The notes beneath the pieces are model-generated. The model had not been told where the DNA came from. It saw nothing but the letters and a program-made list of their open reading frames with translations, and made no database searches. A DNA stretch of 64,000 nt, from assembly GCF_050947335.1 (NCBI RefSeq), contig NW_027473474.1, forward strand, positions 124,001 through 188,000, read 5' to 3'. The stretch is from Megachile rotundata. Its lineage: Eukaryota; Arthropoda; Insecta; Hymenoptera; Megachilidae. Positions 40,466 to 52,904 of this stretch are shown here, one piece after another. The position numbers were made by a program, and so were the translations under genes. Numbering within the stretch: position 1 is the stretch's first letter; each line of letters opens with the position of its first letter.

Positions 40466-42042
40466 TAATAATATGAGTTAGATTGATAATAATAAGAGTA
40501 ATAAGTATAGTAATTGTCGTCCTATCGATCATATAAGCATAATATGGCTAATAATATGAGTTAGATTGATAATAATAAGAGTAGTGAGTATAGTAATTGT
40601 CGTTCTATCGATCATATAAGCATAATGTGACTAATAATATGAGTTAGATTGATAATAATAAGAGTAACAGGTATAGTAATTATCGTTCTACCGATCATAT
40701 AAGCATAATATGGCTAATAATATGAGTTAGATTGATAATAATAAGAGTAATAAGTATAGTAATTGTCGTTCTGTCGATCATATAAGCATAATATTGCTAA
40801 TAATACGAGTTAGATTGATAATAATAAGAGTAATGAGTATAGTAATTGTCGTTCTATCGATCATATAAGCATAATATGGCTAATAATATGAGTTAGATTG
40901 ATAATAATAAGAGTAGTGAGTATAGTAATTGTCGTTCTATCGATCATATCCGCATAATATGGTTAATAATATGAGTTAGATTGATAATAGTGAGTGTAAT
41001 AAGTATAGTAATTGTCGTTCTATCGATCATATAAGCATAATATGACTAATAATATGAGTTAGATTGATAATAATAAGAGTAATGAGTATAGTAATTGTGG
41101 ATCTCTCGGTCATATAAGCATAATATGGCTAATAATATGAGTTAGGTTGATAATAATGAGAGTAATAAGTATAGTAATTGTCGTTCTGTCGATCATATAA
41201 GCATAATATTGCTAATAATACGAGTTAGATTGATAATAATAAGAGTAATGAGTATAGTAATTGTCGTTCTATCGATCATATAAGCATAATATGGCTAATA
41301 ATATGAGTTAGATTGATAATAATAAGAGTAGTGAGTATAGTAATTGTCGTTCTATCGATCATATCCGCATAATATGGTTAATAATATGAGTTAGATTGAT
41401 AATAGTGAGTGTAATAAGTATAGTAATTGTCGTTCTATCGATCATATAAGCATAATATGACTAATAATATGAGTTAGATTGATAATAATAAGAGTAATGA
41501 GTATAGTAATTGTGGATCTCTCGGTCATATAAGCATAATATGGCTAATAATATGAGTTAGGTTGATAATAATGAGAGTAATAAGTATAGTAATTGTCGTT
41601 CTATCGATCCCATAAGCATAATATGGCTAATAATATGAGTTAGATTGATAATAATAAGCGTAATAGGTATAGTAATTATCGTTCTTTCGATCACATAAGT
41701 ATAATATGGCTAATAGTATGAGTTAGATTTATAATAATAAGACTAATTAGTATAGTAATTGTCCTCCTATCGATCATATAAGCATAATATGGCTAATAAT
41801 ATGAGTTAGATTGATAATAATAAGCGTAATAGGTATAGTAATTATCGTTCTTTCGATCACATAAGTATAATATGGCTAATAGTATGAGTTAGATTTATAA
41901 TAATAAGACTAATTAGTATAGTAATTGTCGTTCTATCGATCATATAAGCATAATATGGCTAATAATATGAGTTAGATTGATAATAATAAGAGTAGTGAGT
42001 ATAGTAATTGTCGTTCTATCGATCATATCCGCATAATATGGT
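40466..42042 (-). repeat. 19-monomer tandem duplication, copy 2 (1577 bp)
   Basis: Direct tandem copy of 38889-40465. The internal ATTGCTAATAATACG markers are at 40793 and 41208, again 5 monomers apart, so the 5-monomer step preceded the 19-monomer one. Matching runs a little past the formal end, to about 42063, where AATAGTGAGTG replaces AATAATAAGAG. Confidence 0.85.
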
Positions 42043-44583
42043 TAATAATATGAGTTAGATTGATAATAGTGAGTGTAATAAGTATAGTAATTGTCGTTCT
42101 ATCGATCCCATAAGCATAATATGGCTAATAATATGAGTTAGATTGATAATAATAAGCGTAATAGGTATAGTAATTATCGTTCTTTCGATCACATAAGTAT
42201 AATATGGCTAATAGTATGAGTTAGATTTATAATAATAAGACTAATTAGTATAGTAATTGTCGTTCTATCGATCATTTAAGCATAATATGCCTAATAATAT
42301 GAGTTAGGTTGATAAAAATAAGAATAATAAGTATAGAGATTGTCCTCCTATCGATCATATAAGCATAATATGGCTAATAATATGAGTTAGATTGATAATA
42401 ATAAGAGTAATAAGTATAGTAATTGTCGTCCTATCGATCATATAAGCATAATATGGCTAATAATATGAGTTAGATTGATAATAATAAGAGTAGTGAGTAT
42501 AGTAATTGTCGTTCTATCGATCATATAAGCATAATGTGACTAATAATATGAGTTAGATTGATAATAATAAGAGTAACAGGTATAGTAATTATCGTTCTAC
42601 CGATCATATAAGCATAATATGGCTAATAATATGAGTTAGATTGATAATAATAAGAGTAATAAGTATAGTAATTGTCGTTCTGTCGATCATATAAGCATAA
42701 TATTGCTAATAATACGAGTTAGATTGATAATAATAAGAGTACTGAGTATAGTAATTGTCGTTCTATCGATCATATAAGCATAATATGGCTAATAATATGA
42801 GTTAGATTGATAATAATAAGAGTAGTGAGTATAGTAATTGTCGTTCTATCGATCATATCCGCATAATATGGTTAATAATATGAGTTAGATTGATAATAGT
42901 GAGTGTAATAAGTATAGTAATTGTCGTTCTATCGATCATATAAGCATAATATGACTAATAATATGAGTTAGGTTGATAATAATGAGAGTAATAAGTATAG
43001 TAATTGTCGTTCTATCGATCCCATAAGCATAATATGGCTAATAATATGAGTTAGATTGATAATAATAAGCGTAATAGGTATAGTAATTATCGTTCATTCG
43101 ATCACATAAGTATAATATGGCTAATAGTATGAGTTAGATTTATAATAATAAGACTAATTAGTATCGTAATTGTCGTTCTATCGATCATTTAAGCATAATA
43201 TGGCTAATAATATGAGTTAGGTTGATAAAAATAAGAATAATAAGTATAGTGATTGTCCTCCTATCGATCATATAAGCATAATATGGCTAATAATATGAGT
43301 TAGATTGATAATAATAAGCGTAATAGGTATAGTAATTATCGTTCTTTCGATCACATAAGTATAATATGGCTAATAGTATGAGTTAGATTTATAATAATAA
43401 GACTAATTAGTATAGTAATTGTCGTTCTATCGATCATATAAGCATAATATGGCTAATAATATGAGTTAGATTGATAATAATAAGAGTAGTGAGTATAGTA
43501 ATTGTCGTTCTATCGATCATATCCGCATAATATGGTTAATAATATGAGTTAGATTGATAATAGTGAGTGTAATAAGTATAGTAATTGTCGTTCTATCGAT
43601 CATATAAGCATAATGACTAATAATATGAGTTAGATTGATAATAATAAGAGTAATGAGTATAGTAATTGTGGATCTCTCGGTCATATAAGCATAATATGGC
43701 TAATAATATGAGTTATGTTGATAATAATGAGAGTAATAAGTATAGTAATTGTCGTTCTATCGATCCCATAAGCATAATATGGCTAATAATATGAGTTAGA
43801 TTGATAATAATAAGCGTAATAGGTATAGTAATTATCGTTCTTTCGATCACATAAGTATAATATGGCTAATAGTATGAGTTAGATTTATAATAATAAGACT
43901 AATTAGTATAGTAATTGTCGTTCTATCGATCATTTAAGCATAATATGGCTAATAATATGAGTTAGGTTGATAAAAATAAGAATAATAAGTATAGTGATTG
44001 TCCTCCTATCGATCATATAAGCATAATATGGCTAATAATATGAGTTAGATTGATAATAATAAGCGTAATAGGTATAGTAATTATCGTTCTTTCGATCACA
44101 TAAGTATAATATGGCTAATAGTATGAGTTAGATTTATAATAATAAGACTAATTAGTATAGTAATTGTCGTTCTATCGATCATATAAGCATAATATGGCTA
44201 ATAATATGAGTTAGTTTCATAATAATAAGAGTAATAAGTATAGTAAATGTCGTGCTATCGATCATATCTGCATAATATGGTTAATAATATGAGTTAGATT
44301 GATAATAGTGAGTGTAATAAGTATAGTAATTGTCGTTCCATCGATCACATAATCATAATATGGCTAATAATATGAGTTAGATTGATAATAATAAGAGTAG
44401 TAAGTATAGTGATTGTCGTTCTGTCGATCATATAAGCATAATATGGCTAATAATATGAGTTAGATTGATAATAATAAGAGTAATGAGTATAGTAATTGTC
44501 GTTCTGTCGATCATATAAGCATAATATGGCTAATAATATGAGTTAGATTGATAATAATAAGAGTAGTGGGTATAGTAATTGTC
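42043..44583 (-). repeat. Satellite mosaic with 9- and 11-monomer spacings
   Basis: About 30 monomers, no gene. The GATTGTCCTCC unit occurs at 42338, 43251 and 43996; the steps are 913 (11 x 83) and 745 (9 x 83 minus 2). The missing two bases are in the 81-bp monomer at 43591. ATTGCTAATAATACG occurs once more at 42702. Private variants include CGTTCATTCGATC near 43.09 kb and GAGTTATGTTG near 43.71 kb. Confidence 0.75.
43591..43671 (-). repeat. 81-bp monomer with a 2-base deletion
   Basis: GCATAATGACTAAT here stands for GCATAATATGACTAAT elsewhere, a loss of one AT pair. This is the only short indel I found in the window away from the gap edge. It is enough to shift the 83-base register by two between GATTGTCC at 43251 and 43996. 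It could be a real private deletion or an isolated sequence error in an AT repeat. Confidence 0.8.
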
Positions 44584-46326
44584 GTTCTGTCGATCATATA
44601 AGCATTATATGGCTAATAATATGAGTTAGATTTATAATAATAAGAGTAATAAGTATAGTAATTGTCGTTCTATCGATCATATAAGCATAATATGGCTAAT
44701 AATATGAGTTAGATTTATAATAATAAGAGTAATAAGTATAGTAATTGTCGTTCTATCGATCATATAAGCATAATATGGCTAATAGTATGAGTTAGATTGA
44801 TAATAATAAGAGTAATGAGTATAGTAATTGTCGTTCTATCGATCATATAAGCATAATATGGCTAATAATATGAGTTAGATTGATAATAGTAAGAGTAGTG
44901 AGTATAGTAATTGTCGTCCTATCGATCATATAAGCATAATATGGCTAATTATATGAGTTAGATTGATAATAGTGAGTGTAATTAGTATAGTAATTGTCGT
45001 TCTGCTGATCATATAAGCATAATATGACTAATAATATGAGTTAGATTGATACTAGTAAGAGTAATAAGTATAGTAATTGTCGTTCTGTCGATCCTATGAG
45101 CATAATATGGCTAATAATATGAGTTAGATTGATAACAGTGAGTGTAATGAGAATAGTAATTGTCGTTCTGTCGATCATATAAGCATAATATGGCTAATAA
45201 TATGAGTTAGATTGATAATAATAAGAGTAATGAGTATAGTAATTGTCGTTCTATCGATCATTTAAGCATAATATGGCTAATAATATGAGTTAGATTGATA
45301 ATAATAAGAGTAGTGAGTATAGTAATTGTCGTCCTATCGATCATATAAGCATAATATGGCTAATAATATGAGTTAGATTGATAATAATAGGAGTAATAAG
45401 TATAGTAATTGTCGTTCTATCGATCATATAAGCATAATATGGCTAATAATATGAGTTAGATTGATAATAATAAGAGTAATGAGTATAGTAATTGTCGTTC
45501 TGTCGATCATATAAGCATTATATGGCTAATAATATGAGTTAGATTTATAATAATAAGAGTAATAAGTATAGTAATTGTCGTTCTATCGATCATATAAGCA
45601 TAATATGGCTAATAGTATGAGTTAGATTGATAATAATAAGAGTAATGAGTATAGTAATTGTCGTTCTATCGATCATATAAGCATAATATGGCTAATAATA
45701 TGAGTTAGATTGATAATAGTAAGAGTAGTGAGTATAGTAATTGTCGTCCTATCGATCATATAAGCATAATATGGCTAATTATATGAGTTAGATTGATAAT
45801 AGTGAGTGTAATTAGTATAGTAATTGTCGTTCTGCTGATCATATAAGCATAATATGACTAATAATATGAGTTAGATTGTTACTAGTAAGAGTAATAAGTA
45901 TAGTAATTGTCGTTCTGTCGATCCTATGAGCATAATATGGCTAATAATATGAGTTAGATTGATAACAGTGAGTGTAATGAGAATAGTAATTGTCGTTCTG
46001 TCGATCATATAAGCATAATATGGCTAATAATATGAGTTAGATTGATAATAATAAGAGTAATGAGTATAGTAATTGTCGTTCTATCGATCATTTAAGCATA
46101 ATATGGCTAATAATATGAGTTAGATTGATAATAATAAGAGTAGTGAGTATAGTAATTGTCGTCCTATCGATCATATAAGCATAATATGGCTAATAATATG
46201 AGTTAGATTGATAATAATAGGAGTAATAAGTATAGTAATTGTCGTTCTATCGATCATATAAGCATAATATGGCTAATAATATGAGTTAGATTGATAATAA
46301 TAAGAGTAATGAGTATAGTAATTGTG
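44584..46326 (-). repeat. 11/10-monomer tandem duplication
   Basis: AGCATTATAT at 44601 and 45514 are 913 bases (11 monomers) apart, while AATAGTATGA at 44781 and 45611 are 830 bases (10 monomers) apart. Copy 1 (44584-45496) therefore has one extra monomer relative to copy 2 (45497-46326): two successive units with TTAGATTTATAATAATAAG against one. The match ends where GTCGTTCTGTC is replaced by GTGGATCTCTC. Confidence 0.78.
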
Positions 46327-48319
46327 GATCTCTCGGTCATATAAGCATAGTATGACTAATAATATGAGTTAGATTGATAATAATAAGAGTAATGAGTATA
46401 GTAATTGTCGTTCTATCGATCATATCTGCATAATATGGTTAATAATATGAGTTAGATTGATAATAATAAGAGTAATAGGTATAGTAATTATCGTTCTACC
46501 GATCATATAAGCATAATATGGCTAATAATATGAGTTAGATTGATAATAATAAGAGTAATAAGTATAGTAATTGTCGGTCTGTCGATCATATAAGCATAAC
46601 ATGGCTAATAAAATGAGTTAGATTGATAATAATAAGAGTAATGAGTATAGTAATTGTGGATCTCTCGGTCATATAAGCATAATATGGCTAATAATATGAG
46701 TTAGATTGATAATAATAGGAGTAATAAGTATAGTAATTGTCGTTCTATCGATCATATAAGCATAATATGGCTAATAATATGAGTTAGATTGATAATAATA
46801 AGAGTAATGAGTATAGTAATTGTGGATCTCTCGGTCATATAAGCATAATATGACTAATAATATGAGTTAGATTGATAATAATAAGAGTAATGAGTATAGT
46901 AATTGTCGTTCTATCGATCATATCTGCATAATATGGTGAATAATATGAGTTAGATTGATAATAATAAGAGTAATAGGTATAGTAATTATCGTTCTAACGA
47001 TCATATAAGCATAATATGGCTAATAATATGAGTCAGATTGATAATAATAAGAGTAATAAGTATAGTAATTGTCGTTCTGTCGATCATATAAGCATAATAT
47101 GGCTAATAAAATGAGTTAGATTGATAATAATAAGAGTAATGAGTATAGTAATTGTCGTTCTATCGATCATTTAAGCATAATATGGCTAATAATATGAGTT
47201 AGATTGATAATAATAAGAGTAGTGAGTATAGTAATTGTCGTCCTATCGATCATATAAGCATAATATGGCTAATAATATGAGTTAGATTGATAATAATAAG
47301 AGTAGTGAGTATAGTAATTGTCGTTCTATCGATCATATCCGCATAATATGGTTAATAATATGAGTTAGATTGAAAATAGTGAGTGTAATAAGTATAGTAA
47401 TTGTCGTTCTGCTGATCATATAAGCATAATATGGCTAATAATATGAGTTAGATTGATAATAATAAGAGTAATAAGTATAGTAATTGTCGTCCTTTTGATC
47501 ATATAAGCATAATATGACTAATAATATGAGTTAGATTGATAATAATAAGAGTAATGAGTATAGTAATTGTCGTTCTATCGATCATATAAGCATAATATGG
47601 CTAATAATATGAGTTAGTTTGATAATAATAAGAGTAATAAGTATAGTAAATGTCGTGCTATCGATCATATCTGCATAATATGGTTAATAATATGAGTTAG
47701 ATTGATAATAGTGAGTGTAATAAGTATAGTAATTGTCGTTCTATCGATCACATAATCATAATATGGCTAATAATATGAGTTAGATTGATAATAATAAGAG
47801 TAGTAAGTATAGTGATTGTCGTTCTGTCGATCATATAAGCATAATACGGCTAATAATATGAGTTAGATTGATAATAATAAGAGTAATGAGTATAGTAATT
47901 GTCGTTCTATCGATCATATAAGCATAATATGGCTAATAGTATGAGTGAGATTTATAATAATAAGACTAATTAGTATAGTAATTGTCGTTCTATCGATAAT
48001 TTAAGCATAATATGGCTAATAATATGAGTTAGGTTGATAAAAATAAGAATAATAAGTATAGAGATTGTCCTCCTATCGATCATATAAGCATAATATGGCT
48101 AATAATATGAGTTAGATTGATAATAATAAGAGTAATAAGTATAGTAATTGTCGTCCTATCGATCATATAAGCATAATATGGCTAATAATATGAGTTAGAT
48201 TGATAATAATAAGAGTAGTGAGTATAGTAATTGTCGTTCTATCGATCATATAAGCATAATGTGACTAATAATATGAGTTAGATTGATACTAGTAAGAGTA
48301 ATAAGTATAGTAATTGTCG
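45520..48319 (-). repeat. 51-monomer-spaced duplication, copy A (about 2.8 kb)
   Basis: Aligns to 49753-52552 at 4233 = 51 x 83. The rare CATAGTATGAC unit is at 46347 and 50580, and GTCGGTCTGTC near 46.57 kb also recurs near 50.81 kb. Differences seen: GATTGTTACTAG near 45.88 kb against GATTGATACTAG, and GATAACAG against GACAACAG near 50.2 kb. The match ends at 48319/52552, where TTCTGTCGATC becomes TTGTGTCGATC. Its first half overlaps the 10/11-monomer duplication. Confidence 0.83.
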
Positions 48320-49752
48320 TTCTGTCGATCATATAAGCATAATATGGCTAATAATATGAGTTAGATTTATAATAATAAGCGTAATAGGTATAGTAATTAT
48401 CGTTCTTTCGATCACATAAGTATAATATGGCTAATAGTATGAGTGAGATTTATAATAATAAGACTAATTAGTATAGTAATTGTCGTTCTATCGATCATTT
48501 AAGCATAATATGGCTAATAATATGAGTTAGGTTGATAAAAATAAGAATAATAAGTATAGAGATTGTCCTCCTATCGATCATATAAGCATAATATGGCTAA
48601 TAATATGAGTTAGATTGATAATAATAAGAGTAATAAGTATAGTAATTGTCGTCCTATCGATCATATAAGCATAATATGGCTAATAATATGAGTTAGATTG
48701 ATAATAATAAGAGTAGTGAGTATAGTAATTGTCGTTGTGTCGATCGTATGAGCACAATATGGCTAATAATATGAGTTAGATTGATAACAGTGAGTGTAAG
48801 AAGAATAGTAATTGTCGTTCTGTCGATCATATAAGCATAATATGGCTAATAATATGAGTTAGATTTATAATAATAAGCGTAATAGGTATAGTAATTATCG
48901 TTCTTTCGATCACATAAGTATAATATGGCTAATAGTATGAGTTAGATTTATAATAATAAGACTAATTAGTATAGTAATTGTCGTTCTATCGATCATTTAA
49001 GCATAATATGGCTAATAATATGAGTTAGGTTGATAAAAATAAGAATAATAAGTATAGTGATTGTCCTCCTATCGATCATATAAGCATAATATGGCTAATA
49101 ATATGAGTTAGATTGATAATAATAAGCGTAATAGGTATAGTAATTATCGTTCTTTCGATCACATAAGTATAATATGGCTAATAGTATGAGTTAGATTTAT
49201 AATAATAAGACTAATTAGTATAGTAATTGTCGTTCTATCGATCATATAAGCATAATATGGCTAATAATATGAGTTAGTTTGATAATAATAAGAGTAATAA
49301 GTATAGTAAATGTCGTGCTATCGATCATATCTGCATAATATGGTTAATAATATGAGTTAGATTGATAATAGTGAGTGTAATAAGTATAGTAATTGTCGTT
49401 CCATCGATCACATAATCATAATATGGCTAATAATATGAGTTAGATTGATAATAATAAGAGTAGTAAGTATAGTGATTGTCGTTCTGTCGATCATATAAGC
49501 ATAATATGGCTAATAATATGAGTTAGATTGATAATAATAAGAGTAATGAGTATAGTAATTGTCGTTCTGTCGATCATATAAGCATAATATGGCTAATAAT
49601 ATGAGTTAGATTGATAATAATAAGAGTAGTGAGTATAGTAATTGTCGTTCTGTCGATCATATAAGCATTATATGGCTAATAATATGAGTTAGATTTATAA
49701 TAATAAGAGTAATAAGTATAGTAATTGTCGTTCTATCGATCATATAAGCATA
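48320..49752 (-). repeat. Satellite between the 51-monomer copies
   Basis: About 17 monomers, no gene. It repeats unit orders seen elsewhere: TTAGATTTATAATAATAAGCG with GTATAGAGATTGTCC (as at 38.6 kb), the GTTGTGTCGATCGTATG unit (48734), and the GTAAATGTCGTGC and CACATAATCATAAT units (as at 44.2-44.4 kb). At about 49664-49752 there is one additional TTAGATTTATAATAATAAG monomer, which changes the spacing to the earlier copy from 50 to 51 monomers. Confidence 0.7.
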
Positions 49753-52552
49753 ATATGGCTAATAATATGAGTTAGATTTATAATAATAAGAGTAATAAGT
49801 ATAGTAATTGTCGTTCTATCGATCATATAAGCATAATATGGCTAATAGTATGAGTTAGATTGATAATAATAAGAGTAATGAGTATAGTAATTGTCGTTCT
49901 ATCGATCATATAAGCATAATATGGCTAATAATATGAGTTAGATTGATAATAGTAAGAGTAGTGAGTATAGTAATTGTCGTCCTATCGATCATATAAGCAT
50001 AATATGGCTAATTATATGAGTTAGATTGATAATAGTGAGTGTAATTAGTATAGTAATTGTCGTTCTGCTGATCATATAAGCATAATATGACTAATAATAT
50101 GAGTTAGATTGATACTAGTAAGAGTAATAAGTATAGTAATTGTCGTTCTGTCGATCCTATGAGCATAATATGGCTAATAATATGAGTTAGATTGACAACA
50201 GTGAGTGTAATGAGAATAGTAATTGTCGTTCTGTCGATCATATAAGCATAATATGGCTAATAATATGAGTTAGATTGATAATAATAAGAGTAATGAGTAT
50301 AGTAATTGTCGTTCTATCGATCATTTAAGCATAATATGGCTAATAATATGAGTTAGATTGATAATAATAAGAGTAGTGAGTATAGTAATTGTCGTCCTAT
50401 CGATCATATAAGCATAATATGGCTAATAATATGAGTTAGATTGATAATAATAGGAGTAATAAGTATAGTAATTGTCGTTCTATCGATCATATAAGCATAA
50501 TATGGCTAATAATATGAGTTAGATTGATAATAATAAGAGTAATGAGTATAGTAATTGTGGATCTCTCGGTCATATAAGCATAGTATGACTAATAATATGA
50601 GTTAGATTGATAATAATAAGAGTAATGAGTATAGTAATTGTCGTTCTATCGATCATATCTGCATAATATGGTTAATAATATGAGTTAGATTGATAATAAT
50701 AAGAGTAATAGGTATAGTAATTATCGTTCTACCGATCATATAAGCATAATATGGCTAATAATATGAGTTAGATTGATAATAATAAGAGTAATAAGTATAG
50801 TAATTGTCGGTCTGTCGATCATATAAGCATAACATGGCTAATAAAATGAGTTAGATTGATAATAATAAGAGTAATGAGTATAGTAATTGTGGATCTCTCG
50901 GTCATATAAGCATAATATGGCTAATAATATGAGTTAGATTGATAATAATAGGAGTAATAAGTATAGTAATTGTCGTTCTATCGATCATATAAGCATAATA
51001 TGGCTAATAATATGAGTTAGATTGATAATAATAAGAGTAATGAGTATAGTAATTGTGGATCTCTCGGTCATATAAGCATAATATGACTAATAATATGAGT
51101 TAGATTGATAATAATAAGAGTAATGAGTATAGTAATTGTCGTTCTATCGATCATATCTGCATAATATGGTGAATAATATGAGTTAGATTGATAATAATAA
51201 GAGTAATAGGTATAGTAATTATCGTTCTAACGATCATATAAGCATAATATGGCTAATAATATGAGTCAGATTGATAATAATAAGAGTAATAAGTATAGTA
51301 ATTGTCGTTCTGTCGATCATATAAGCATAATATGGCTAATAAAATGAGTTAGATTGATAATAATAAGAGTAATGAGTATAGTAATTGTCGTTCTATCGAT
51401 CATTTAAGCATAATATGGCTAATAATATGAGTTAGATTGATAATAATAAGAGTAGTGAGTATAGTAATTGTCGTCCTATCGATCATATAAGCATAATATG
51501 GCTAATAATATGAGTTAGATTGATAATAATAAGAGTAGTGAGTATAGTAATTGTCGTTCTATCGATCATATCCGCATAATATGGTTAATAATATGAGTTA
51601 GATTGATAATAGTGAGTGTAATAAGTATAGTAATTGTCGTTCTGCTGATCATATAAGCATAATATGGCTAATAATATGAGTTAGATTGATAATAATAAGA
51701 GTAATAAGTATAGTAATTGTCGTCCTTTTGATCATATAAGCATAATATGACTAATAATATGAGTTAGATTGATAATAATAAGAGTAATGAGTATAGTAAT
51801 TGTCGTTCTATCGATCATATAAGCATAATATGGCTAATAATATGAGTTAGTTTGATAATAATAAGAGTAATAAGTATAGTAAATGTCGTGCTATCGATCA
51901 TATCTGCATAATATGGTTAATAATATGAGTTAGATTGATAATAGTGAGTGTAATAAGTATAGTAATTGTCGTTCTATCGATCACATAATCATAATATGGC
52001 TAATAATATGAGTTAGATTGATAATAATAAGAGTAGTAAGTATAGTGATTGTCGTTCTGTCGATCATATAAGCATAATACGGCTAATAATATGAGTTAGA
52101 TTGATAATAATAAGAGTAATGAGTATAGTAATTGTCGTTCTATCGATCATATAAGCATAATATGGCTAATAGTATGAGTGAGATTTATAATAATAAGACT
52201 AATTAGTATAGTAATTGTCGTTCTATCGATAATTTAAGCATAATATGGCTAATAATATGAGTTAGGTTGATAAAAATAAGAATAATAAGTATAGAGATTG
52301 TCCTCCTATCGATCATATAAGCATAATATGGCTAATAATATGAGTTAGATTGATAATAATAAGAGTAATAAGTATAGTAATTGTCGTCCTATCGATCATA
52401 TAAGCATAATATGGCTAATAATATGAGTTAGATTGATAATAATAAGAGTAGTGAGTATAGTAATTGTCGTTCTATCGATCATATAAGCATAATGTGACTA
52501 ATAATATGAGTTAGATTGATACTAGTAAGAGTAATAAGTATAGTAATTGTCG
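49753..52552 (-). repeat. 51-monomer-spaced duplication, copy B (about 2.8 kb)
   Basis: Second copy of 45520-48319, in strict 83-bp register. Its right end leads into a 6-monomer step: GTTGTGTCGATCG occurs at 52552 and again at 53050 (498 = 6 x 83), with the intervening units nearly repeated (GAGTGAGATTT in the first pass, GAGTTAGATTT in the second). Confidence 0.83.
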
Positions 52553-52904
52553 TTGTGTCGATCGTATGAGCACAATATGGCTAATAATATGAGTTAGATT
52601 GATAACAGTGAGTGTAAGAAGAATAGTAATTGTCGTTCTGTCGATCATATAAGCATAATATGGCTAATAATATGAGTTAGATTTATAATAATAAGCGTAA
52701 TAGGTATAGTAATTATCGTTCTTTCGATCACATAAGTATAATATGGCTAATAGTATGAGTGAGATTTATAATAATAAGACTAATTAGTATAGTAATTGTC
52801 GTTCTATCGATCATTTAAGCATAATATGGCTAATAATATGAGTTAGGTTGATAAAAATAAGAATAATAAGTATAGAGATTGTCCTCCTATCGATCATATA
52901 AGCA

